Positions 21,030 through 27,107 of a stretch of DNA of 27,636 bases are shown piece after piece. Every line of letters begins with the position of its first letter. Positions within the stretch are counted from its first letter, which is position 1. A program made the translations under genes and the position numbers. Source of the stretch: a virus; IMG/VR virus record IMGVR_UViG_3300042887_001308, positions 1 through 27,636 of that record. One strand, given 5' to 3'. The notes below the pieces were generated by a model that worked only from the letters and a program-made list of their open reading frames with translations, ran no database searches and was not told where the DNA came from.

Positions 21030-22826
21030 ATGTCTGATATTGTCCACGGTATTGCCGTTGATTTTTCCCGTGATTCTCTTTTCGATGAACTAGGTATTAA
21101 AAGATTAAAAGAAAGTTATATGAGAGAGGACGAAACCTCTCCTCAGGAAAGGTTTGCATATGTCTCTAAACATTTCGGGTCGAATGAAGCACATTCGCAA
21201 AGGCTATATGAGTATAGCTCTCGACATTGGCTTTCTTATTCTACTCCCATTCTTTCTTTTGGCCGCTCTAAGCGTGGCCTTCCTATATCATGCTTCTTAC
21301 CTTACCTCGATGATAGTGCGGAAGGTTTGGTCGATTGTCTTTCGGAAGTAAATTGGCTCTCAATGTTAGGAGGTGGCGTTGGTATCGGTATTGGTATTCG
21401 TTCAGCTGATGACAAAAGTGTTGGCGTTATGCCTCATTTACGCACTTATGATGCTTCTTCTCTTGCTTATCGACAAGGTAGAACTCGCAGAGGCAGCTAT
21501 GCTGCTTACTTGGATATTTCCCATCCTGATATTCTTATCTTTTTAGAAATGCGTAAACCTACTGGCGACCAAAATATGCGGTGCCAGAATCTACATCATG
21601 GTATCAACATCACCGATGACTTCATGCACTTGATTGAAAAGTGTATGTTAGAACCTGATGCAGACGATACATGGGAACTCAAAGACCCTCATAGTGGTGA
21701 GGTGCGTGATACCATACCTGCAAGAGAATTGTGGCAGCGAATCTTAGAAATTCGTATGCAGACAGGTGAACCATATTTACATTTCATTGATACAAGTAAT
21801 CGTTTGATGCCAGAGTTTCAAAAGAAATTAGGTCTATCAATCAAGCAATCAAACTTGTGTAGTGAAATTATTTTACCAACAGATAAAGAGCGAACAGCCG
21901 TTTGTTGTTTATCATCTTTAAATTTGGAGTATTTTGATGAATGGAAAAACGATACTCTTTTCCTTGCTGATGTTGCAGAAATGCTTGACAATGTTCTTCA
22001 GTATTTTATTTCTAATGCACCTTCCGCCGTTAAGCGTGCCGTTTACTCAGCCAGTCGTGAACGCAGTATTGGGATTGGTGCGCTAGGTTTCCATGCTTAC
22101 TTGCAACGAAACAATATTGCTTGGGAATCTGCTCTTGCTACAAGTGCAAACAATCGGATGTTTAAACATATTAAAGAGGGACTAGATGAAGCGAATCTTA
22201 AATTGGGTAAAGAAAGAGGCGAAGCTCCTGATTGTGTTGGCACTGGTCGTAGGTTTGCACATGTCATGGCTGTGGCACCCAATGCCTCTAGCAGTATTCT
22301 CATGGGCAATACTTCTCCTTCTGTTGAGCCATTTAGAGCTAACGCATACAGACAGGATACGCTAAGTGGTGCATATCTAAACAAAAACAAATATCTGGAC
22401 AAAATCATTAAGGAAAAATGTGATGCAGATAGTAAACTCGACTACAATGAGATTTGGTCAAGTATCATCGCAAATGACGGAAGTGTTCAACATTTGGACA
22501 TACTCGATGACTGGACGAAAGATGTGTATAAGACCTCTATGGAAATCGACCAAAGATGGATTGTGGACCATGCAGCTAACAGACAGAGTTACATTGACCA
22601 AGCACAGTCGCTCAATCTCTTTTTTAGACCAGATGTTAATGTAAAATATTTACACGCAGTTCATTTTCAGGCCTGGAAACAAGGACTGAAAACACTTTAT
22701 TATTGTCGTTCTGAGAAGTTGGCGAAAGCAGATAAAGTAGCAAAGAAAATCGAAAGAGAAGTAATACAAGAAATCGACCTAAAACAATTGGCAACAGAAG
22801 AAGTTTGCCTAGCATGCGAAGGATAA
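21030..22826 (+). CDS. nrdA: ribonucleotide reductase class I, alpha subunit
   Basis: A 598-residue large subunit. Key residues are visible: active-site Cys88 (PISCFLP), the Asn275-Cys277-Glu279 triad (NLCSEI), Cys292/293 (VCCLSSLNLE), Tyr557-Tyr558 for radical transfer and a C-terminal Cys593-x2-Cys596 (CLACEG) for re-reduction. It is much shorter than E. coli NrdA (761), because the N-terminal ATP-cone is missing, so dATP feedback control is probably lost, as in many phage enzymes. A GGAG ribosome site precedes ATG 21030. Confidence 0.95.
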   Translation: MSDIVHGIAVDFSRDSLFDELGIKRLKESYMREDETSPQERFAYVSKHFGSNEAHSQRLYEYSSRHWLSYSTPILSFGRSKRGLPISCFLPYLDDSAEGLVDCLSEVNWLSMLGGGVGIGIGIRSADDKSVGVMPHLRTYDASSLAYRQGRTRRGSYAAYLDISHPDILIFLEMRKPTGDQNMRCQNLHHGINITDDFMHLIEKCMLEPDADDTWELKDPHSGEVRDTIPARELWQRILEIRMQTGEPYLHFIDTSNRLMPEFQKKLGLSIKQSNLCSEIILPTDKERTAVCCLSSLNLEYFDEWKNDTLFLADVAEMLDNVLQYFISNAPSAVKRAVYSASRERSIGIGALGFHAYLQRNNIAWESALATSANNRMFKHIKEGLDEANLKLGKERGEAPDCVGTGRRFAHVMAVAPNASSSILMGNTSPSVEPFRANAYRQDTLSGAYLNKNKYLDKIIKEKCDADSKLDYNEIWSSIIANDGSVQHLDILDDWTKDVYKTSMEIDQRWIVDHAANRQSYIDQAQSLNLFFRPDVNVKYLHAVHFQAWKQGLKTLYYCRSEKLAKADKVAKKIEREVIQEIDLKQLATEEVCLACEG

Positions 22827-22829
22827 TAA

Positions 22830-23819
22830 ATGGTAAAGAAAAAATATAATTTAACAGAAGATAGAACACACTTTAAACCTTTCTCATATCCATGGGCATA
22901 TGAGGCGTGGCTAAAGCACGAACAAGCACATTGGTTACATAGTGAAGTTCCTATGTTAGAGGATGTAAAAGATTGGAAAAATAAACTTACAAAAGAAGAA
23001 AAACAATTTCTTACACATATTTTTAGATTCTTTACACAAGGCGATATCGATGTGGCAGGTGGTTATGTAAAGAATTATCTACCATATTTCCCACAGCCAG
23101 AAGTTCGCATGATGTTATTGGGCTTTGCTGCTCGTGAAGCACTTCATGTAGCTGCATATTCACATTTGATTGAGACACTAGGTCTACCAGAAACCATGTA
23201 TAATCAATTCATGGAATATGATGCTATGAGACAGAAGCATGACTATGTGCTAGATATCTCAAGCAAGAACACCACAAAAGAAAATACAGCAACACATATC
23301 GCTGTATTCTCTGCATTTACCGAAGGTATGCAATTGTTTAGTTCTTTCATTATGTTGCTGAATTTCCCACGCCATGGTAAAATGAAAGGTATGGGTCAAA
23401 TCGTTACATGGTCAATCGTAGATGAAACCATGCATACAGAGTCCATGATTAAATTGTTTAAAACATACATCCATGAAAACCAAGAAATTTGGAATGATGA
23501 TTTAAAATCTAAGATTTACACCATCGCCACACGCATGGTGGAACTAGAGGAGAAGTTTATTGATTTGGCATTTGAAATGGGTAAGATGGAAGACCTGACA
23601 GCCGAAGATGTAAAACAATACATTCGTTATATTGCTGACCGTAGATTGATTTCTATGGGCATGAAAGGTATCTTTAAAGTTAAAAAGAATCCGTTGCCAT
23701 GGGTTGAAGAAATGATTAACGCACCGATTCACGGTAACTTCTTTGAGAATCGTGTAACTGACTATGCAAAAGGCGCCTTGTCTGGTAATTGGGACGATGT
23801 ATGGGGTAAAGCAGCTTGA
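22830..23819 (+). CDS. nrdB: ribonucleotide reductase class I, beta subunit
   Basis: A 329-residue radical-generating small subunit. Diiron ligands and the radical Tyr are visible as Glu103-x2-His106-x3-Tyr110 (REALHVAAY), then Glu in FTEGMQLF and the Glu/His pair in DETMHTES. An early acidic ligand lies in QGDIDVAGG. It pairs with the NrdA encoded 3 bases upstream. The C-terminus ends NWDDVWGKAA. Its TGA stop overlaps the TTG start of the desaturase. Confidence 0.95.
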   Translation: MVKKKYNLTEDRTHFKPFSYPWAYEAWLKHEQAHWLHSEVPMLEDVKDWKNKLTKEEKQFLTHIFRFFTQGDIDVAGGYVKNYLPYFPQPEVRMMLLGFAAREALHVAAYSHLIETLGLPETMYNQFMEYDAMRQKHDYVLDISSKNTTKENTATHIAVFSAFTEGMQLFSSFIMLLNFPRHGKMKGMGQIVTWSIVDETMHTESMIKLFKTYIHENQEIWNDDLKSKIYTIATRMVELEEKFIDLAFEMGKMEDLTAEDVKQYIRYIADRRLISMGMKGIFKVKKNPLPWVEEMINAPIHGNFFENRVTDYAKGALSGNWDDVWGKAA

Positions 23820-24511
23820 TAGAATTAATCTATTTGCTTGTATGCACACACATTACCATTGTGTGTGTTACTCTTTTCCTACACAGAGGTCAAGCACACA
23901 GAGGCATTGAGTTTCATCCTGCCTTGCAACACTTCATGCGGTTTTGGTTATGGATGACCACAGGTATGGTCACTAAAGAATGGGTTGCTGTTCATCGTAA
24001 GCACCACGCAAACACGGACAAAAAGTATGACCCACATTCACCACTCAACGAAGGTCTATTAAAGATGTTAGTTGGTGGTGCATGGTTATATGCCAAGGCC
24101 GCAGAAGATAAGCAAATGGTAAAAATGTATGGTGCAGGAACGCCAGATGATTGGATGGAAAAGAATGTTTACAGTAAACACAGTAAAGTTGGTTTTACTT
24201 TATTGCTCATAATTAATACATTATTGTTTAATGGTTGGGGTATTGTTATATGGCTGATACAGATGGCCTGGATTCCATTTTGGGCTGCAGGCGTTATCAA
24301 TGGTGTTGGTCATTGTATTGGTTATCGTAATTGGAATACAAAAGATGAATCGAGAAACATTTTTCCTTTAGGCATACTCATTGGTGGTGAAGAACTACAT
24401 AATAACCATCATAACTCACCCGCTAGTACCAAACTAAGCGATAAGTGGTGGGAATTTGACATTGGTTGGATGTGGCTCTCATTATTTAAATTTTTAAGGT
24501 TAGCAAAATGA
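23816..24511 (+). CDS. fatty-acid (acyl-CoA type) desaturase
   Basis: A 231-residue integral-membrane desaturase. All three His boxes are present: H23-x4-H28 (HRGQAH), HRKHH at 60-64 and HNNHH at 195-199, plus His166 in INGVGHCIGY, giving the diiron site. Hydrophobic spans flank them. It would introduce a double bond (delta-9 type by similarity) into host acyl chains, altering membrane fluidity. The start is TTG, sharing TTGA with the nrdB stop, and gives a sensible N-terminus (MIELIYLLVC). It is somewhat shorter than typical bacterial enzymes but keeps every box. Host-derived metabolic gene by inference. Confidence 0.88.
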   Translation: MIELIYLLVCTHITIVCVTLFLHRGQAHRGIEFHPALQHFMRFWLWMTTGMVTKEWVAVHRKHHANTDKKYDPHSPLNEGLLKMLVGGAWLYAKAAEDKQMVKMYGAGTPDDWMEKNVYSKHSKVGFTLLLIINTLLFNGWGIVIWLIQMAWIPFWAAGVINGVGHCIGYRNWNTKDESRNIFPLGILIGGEELHNNHHNSPASTKLSDKWWEFDIGWMWLSLFKFLRLAK

Positions 24512-24942
24512 AAAAATTATTACTCATACTACTCGCTGTGCCTACCTTGGCATTAGCACAAAAACAACCACAAGGTGCAACCTATGATGCTCAGATTGTC
24601 CGTGTAAACGATGGCGATACTGTGGTCATAGCGGCACCATTTCTTCCCGCACCACTTAAGCCCGAACTTGCGGTACGAATCTACGGAGTTGATACGCCGG
24701 AAAAAGGATTCAGAGCCCAATGTTCTTCAGAAGATGCCAGAGGAAAAGCCGCTACTGAATTTACAAAATCAGCAGTATCAAATTCCAGTAAGCGTCAAGT
24801 TGTGTTGTATGGCTGGGATAAATTCGGTGGCCGTGTTTTGGGCGATATCTTATTAAACGGCCAATCACTACGCACTATGCTTATTCAAAACGGTTTTGCT
24901 CGTGAATATTACGGTGAGGCCAAACAGTCATGGTGTAATTGA
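24508..24942 (+). CDS. exported thermonuclease (SNase-like)
   Basis: A 144-residue nuclease. Signal peptide MKKLLLILLAVPTLALA (cleavage after about residue 17) followed by a staphylococcal-nuclease fold. By alignment with the Staphylococcus enzyme: Asp37 in NDGDTV is D21, Arg57 in VRIYG is R35, Asp62 and Glu65 in VDTPE are D40 and E43, and Arg109 in GGRVLG is R87. Two Cys (72 and 143) could pair in the periplasm. The role may be scavenging or degrading DNA outside the cytoplasm, or blocking competing phage DNA. It overlaps the desaturase by ATGA. Confidence 0.88.
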   Translation: MKKLLLILLAVPTLALAQKQPQGATYDAQIVRVNDGDTVVIAAPFLPAPLKPELAVRIYGVDTPEKGFRAQCSSEDARGKAATEFTKSAVSNSSKRQVVLYGWDKFGGRVLGDILLNGQSLRTMLIQNGFAREYYGEAKQSWCN

Positions 24943-25091
24943 TGGTTACACTACACCATATTTGTGAAGAATGTTCTTCAGATTTTTCTATAAAGTATGA
25001 TGATTCACAATGCGAAGATGACCCACACTTTTGTCCGTTTTGTGGGGAAATGTTAGTAGAAACCGAAGAATCACAGGAAGATGATGAATAA
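24942..25091 (+). CDS. zinc-ribbon mini-protein
   Basis: A 49-residue ORF starting ATG 24942, which shares its first base with the previous stop (TGATG). Two CxxC pairs, Cys8/Cys11 (ICEEC) and Cys31/Cys34 (FCPFCG), form a zinc ribbon, followed by a Glu/Asp-rich tail. Compact paired knuckles like this occur in small phage regulators and nuclease partners. The target is unknown. Confidence 0.6.
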   Translation: MVTLHHICEECSSDFSIKYDDSQCEDDPHFCPFCGEMLVETEESQEDDE

Positions 25092-25099
25092 GTACCAGT

Positions 25100-25507
25100 A
25101 TGACATGGTACTTTCATAATACAGCAGACGAATTCACCGAAGATATGATAGGCGATGCCTTTGGCATGGTCTATCTTATCACTCACAATAAAACCGGCAA
25201 AAAGTATGTCGGTAAAAAATTCTTTACAAAATCCAAAACAAAGCAAGTTAAAGGTAAGAAGAAACGAACCAGAGTAAAATCTGATTGGGAAACCTATTTT
25301 GGTTCTAATAAGATACTACAAGAGGAAATCAAGGTCAATGGCCCTAGTGAATATACTAGAGAGGTCTTGCACTTATGTAAGACACGGAGTGAGTGCAGCT
25401 ACTGGGAATCCTGGGAGATATTCAGCAGACATGCGCTGATGAGAGATACTTACTACAATGAATGGATTTCTTGTAGAATCCGTAAAGACCATGTAATGAA
25501 GCCTTAG
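25100..25507 (+). CDS. GIY-YIG-like nuclease domain protein
   Basis: A 135-residue protein. GMVYLITHNKTGKKYVGKKFF (21-41) fits the GIY...YIG pair of beta strands, with the second motif as YVG. The Glu in DWETYFGSNK and the helix SYWESWEIFSRHAL resemble the rest of GIY-YIG folds in phage endonucleases. It may be a homing-type or DNA-processing nuclease. The YVG variant and short length make the activity uncertain. Confidence 0.65.
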   Translation: MTWYFHNTADEFTEDMIGDAFGMVYLITHNKTGKKYVGKKFFTKSKTKQVKGKKKRTRVKSDWETYFGSNKILQEEIKVNGPSEYTREVLHLCKTRSECSYWESWEIFSRHALMRDTYYNEWISCRIRKDHVMKP

Positions 25508-25556
25508 CTTTATTATCAAAACCGGACACCGCTACTTATAATATTTTAGAAGCGGC

Positions 25557-25591
25557 TGGCAGGTATATTACCATTATTGCCAATACTTTTT
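25557..25591 (+). terminator. weak possible terminator
   Basis: TGGCA at 25557-25561 can pair with TGCCA at 25578-25582, four bases before a run of five T at 25587-25591. The stem is only 5 bp with a long loop, so termination is doubtful. It lies after the metabolism genes, where a stop would make sense. Confidence 0.25.
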
Positions 25592-25617
25592 CATAATCCG
25601 ATATCGCCTCACTTTTG

Positions 25618-25646
25618 TTGCGTTGCAATATAAAATAGCATATATA
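25618..25646 (+). promoter_or_regulatory. possible sigma70-like promoter
   Basis: TTGCGT at 25618-25623, a 17-base spacer and TATATA at 25641-25646. A second weaker pair (TTGTAG at 25650-25655 with TATATT at 25675-25680, spacer 19) lies just downstream. Together they could drive the phasin-like gene separately from upstream genes. Confidence 0.4.
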
Positions 25647-25706
25647 AGGTTGTAGTGCTTAAAAAGGCTACACTTATATTTTATTAATCGTCTAAAGGAG
25701 ATTTAC

Positions 25707-25916
25707 ATGCTATCATACGCAAATTCATTCATCGACACCATCCAAGGTGCCAAAACTCAATTTTTGAACACAGTCATTACCGACAAATCGGTTCGTGAGC
25801 CATTCCAATCTTTCATTAATGCCGAAACTACTTTCGCTAAAGAAGTTGCAAAGATTTCTGACGCTGTTTACAATCAAACAGTTAGCCAAGTAGAGAAATT
25901 TACGGTTAAAAAATAA
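25707..25916 (+). CDS. phasin-like small protein
   Basis: A 69-residue helical protein. The pattern FIDTIQGAKTQFLN, then REPFQSFINAETTFAKEVAKISD, resembles the helical part of phasins, which coat polyhydroxyalkanoate granules. It is much shorter than bacterial phasins (usually over 100 residues). It could bind granule or membrane surfaces, or simply be an unrelated helical bundle. It has a good AAAGGAG ribosome site and an apparent promoter of its own, so it may be made in quantity. Confidence 0.5.
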   Translation: MLSYANSFIDTIQGAKTQFLNTVITDKSVREPFQSFINAETTFAKEVAKISDAVYNQTVSQVEKFTVKK

Positions 25917-26053
25917 TGAAAAAACTCCTCTGCAAATTTCTATGCGTAATGGATTCTTTTGCTAGAGCTCGTGCAGCCGTTCATTTGACCCGTAGCGGTC
26001 AACCAGAGGTTGCACGAAAAGTGATGGAGGAGACAAGTCCATGCAAGTGTTAA
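25916..26053 (+). CDS. very small conserved-looking protein
   Basis: A 45-residue ORF whose ATG overlaps the previous stop (TAATG). The product has a short hydrophobic start (MKKLLCKFLC) and a helix MDSFARARAAVHLTRSGQPE with a C-terminal CKC. The ARARAA segment followed by RxG resembles tiny proteins seen in other aquatic T4-like phages. Function unknown. It overlaps the next small ORF by 13 bases. Confidence 0.5.
   Translation: MKKLLCKFLCVMDSFARARAAVHLTRSGQPEVARKVMEETSPCKC
26026..26032 (+). promoter_or_regulatory. Shine-Dalgarno GGAGGAG
   Basis: GGAGGAG lies 8 bases before ATG 26041, inside the end of the 45-residue ORF. It is the main evidence that the 26-residue ORF is translated. Confidence 0.5.
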
Positions 26054-26121
26054 ATTGGATACCCATGACCGATGAAGATTGGGAATGGGTCAATGGTAAG
26101 GTGCCTGCACCTACGAAGTAG
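26041..26121 (+). CDS. 26-residue micro-protein candidate
   Basis: ATG 26041 follows an excellent ribosome site and encodes a Trp-rich acidic peptide (WIPMTDEDWEWVNGK) ending in PAPTK. Three Trp in 26 residues is unusual for a chance ORF. Function unknown. Confidence 0.4.
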   Translation: MQVLNWIPMTDEDWEWVNGKVPAPTK

Positions 26122-26131
26122 AGGTTTTAGA

Positions 26132-26156
26132 TTGCATACATAAGAATAGTATGCAA
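26132..26156 (+). promoter_or_regulatory. inverted repeat over a start codon
   Basis: TTGCATAC (26132-26139) and GTATGCAA (26149-26156) are a perfect 8-bp inverted repeat with a 9-base loop. The ATG of the following gene (26151) lies in the right arm. In RNA this hairpin would hide the start codon; in DNA it could be an operator. No Shine-Dalgarno is visible. Confidence 0.45.
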
Positions 26157-26408
26157 AAAAATCACTCAAATCGTGTCCCTTCAAAGCGCTTCTTAGAGTT
26201 CGCTGTGAAAACTAAATCTTGGCATCCCGTAGCGAGAAATGGTTGGATAATTAAGTTCTCCATTTATGAAGAACAAAGTGTATTATTGACCATTATCTCG
26301 CAATTTACAGGCCAGTTCATTATTCGTTACTTTGGTAATGAAGATGATGCTTGTAAATTCATTAACCAAGTAGTATCTTTAGAGCCTGACGAAATACACA
26401 GCCTTTAA
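26151..26408 (+). CDS. conserved-type hypothetical protein
   Basis: An 85-residue basic protein. VKTKSWHPVARNGWIIKFSIYEEQ and SQFTGQFIIRYFGNEDDACKFI suggest a small antiparallel beta-sheet fold seen in hypothetical proteins of marine T4-like phages. Start ATG 26151 is the only ATG that keeps the N-terminal region, though it lies in a hairpin and lacks a ribosome site. It is the last gene before the next late promoter. Confidence 0.6.
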   Translation: MQKNHSNRVPSKRFLEFAVKTKSWHPVARNGWIIKFSIYEEQSVLLTIISQFTGQFIIRYFGNEDDACKFINQVVSLEPDEIHSL

Positions 26409-26411
26409 AAG

Positions 26412-26419
26412 CATAAATA
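26412..26419 (+). promoter_or_regulatory. T4-like late promoter, CATAAATA
   Basis: CATAAATA in the gap before the fibre-like gene, 28 bases before ATG 26447. It is identical to the sites at 6264 and 13021. Confidence 0.65.
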
Positions 26420-26421
26420 CA

Positions 26422-26438
26422 CTATAATTTCATTATAG
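26422..26438 (+). other. small inverted repeat at expected late-transcript 5' end
   Basis: CTATAAT/ATTATAG with a 3-base loop, 7-bp perfect arms. It lies just after the late promoter and touches the AGGA ribosome site, so it could be a 5'-end hairpin that stabilises the mRNA or limits initiation. Confidence 0.35.
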
Positions 26439-26446
26439 GATATCGT

Positions 26447-26713
26447 ATGCCTCTCAGTAAAATTACAGCAGCATCCATATTAGACGGAACAGTAGTTGCC
26501 GCAGATATTGCCGATGGTGCAGTTACAGGCCCAAAACTAGGCGCCACATCAATCAATGCAAATAATATCGTAGCTGGCGCTATTACAGGCGATAAGCTAG
26601 GCCTCACATCAATCAACGCCAATAATGTAGTTGATTCTTCAATTACTAACGCTAAATTGGCAACACCATTTTCGACTGGCAAAGCAATCGCCATGTCTAT
26701 TGTATTCAGTTAA
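26447..26713 (+). CDS. repeat-containing fibre-like protein
   Basis: An 88-residue protein built from about 20-residue repeats: VTGPKLGATSINANNIVAGA is followed directly by ITGDKLGLTSINANNVVDSS, with degenerate copies on both sides (VVAADIADGA and ITNAKLATPF). Such Ile/Ala/Asp/Gly repeats occur in phage tail-fibre shafts, where each repeat forms a beta turn. The small size suggests an accessory fibre or a collar/whisker piece. A late promoter drives it. Confidence 0.65.
   Translation: MPLSKITAASILDGTVVAADIADGAVTGPKLGATSINANNIVAGAITGDKLGLTSINANNVVDSSITNAKLATPFSTGKAIAMSIVFS
26523..26642 (+). repeat. two tandem 60-bp repeats
   Basis: Units 26523-26582 and 26583-26642 both begin TTACAGGC and share CACATCAATCAAYGC at the same offset. 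Each encodes 20 residues of the fibre-like protein. Differences are scattered and often silent, so the duplication is not recent. Confidence 0.7.
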
Positions 26714-26726
26714 TAAGGAAAATTAA

Positions 26727-27092
26727 ATGGCAGCTCCAAATATAGTCAATGTAGCAACAATTAGAGGTAACACCAATGTTGCTGTTCTTGGTGCAACAAG
26801 TGGAAACATTGTAACAAACGCAGCCTCATCTGGCAAAGTATTTAAGATTAATACTGTTTTACTATCTAATTTTGATGGTTCAACCGCTTATGATGCTACT
26901 CTCACATTGTATTCTGCTCGTGCCGGTGTAACTAAAAACCTAGTTAGTACCGTCTCTGTACCAGCAGATGCTTCTTTGGTTGTAATTGATAAGACAACAT
27001 CTTTATACATGGAAGAAGGCGATATTCTCGCTGGTTTGGCCTCTGCAGCTAACAAGATTGATGTTACTGTAAGCTTTGAAGAAATCTCTTAA
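26727..27092 (+). CDS. virion structural protein
   Basis: A 121-residue beta-rich protein. KVFKINTVLLSNFDGSTAYDATLTLYSARA and VSVPADASLVVIDKTTSLYMEEGD are typical of a small virion protein common in marine phages, possibly at the neck or fibre base. No enzyme motif. It is preceded by AAGGA and lies between fibre-type genes. Confidence 0.65.
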   Translation: MAAPNIVNVATIRGNTNVAVLGATSGNIVTNAASSGKVFKINTVLLSNFDGSTAYDATLTLYSARAGVTKNLVSTVSVPADASLVVIDKTTSLYMEEGDILAGLASAANKIDVTVSFEEIS

Positions 27093-27107
27093 TTTACAAT
27101 CTAAGTT

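Larger units (their letters stand above)
25508..25706 (+). other. intergenic region, mostly non-coding
   Basis: A 199-base gap, the longest clearly non-coding stretch in the window. It contains a CCGCT/AGCGG pairing (25529-25555, 17-base loop), the TGGCA/TGCCA hairpin with a T run, and a promoter-like segment at 25618-25680. No ORF with a credible start was found. Confidence 0.6.

Noticed and set aside
25529-25555. CCGCT/AGCGG hairpin as a terminator, or TATAAT within its loop as a promoter
   Set aside because: There is no T run after the stem, and no -35-like hexamer at proper spacing before TATAAT.
26132-26160. Hairpin at 26132 as a terminator
   Set aside because: The stem is AT-rich and is followed by A, not T, on the + strand; on the minus strand no gene ends there.
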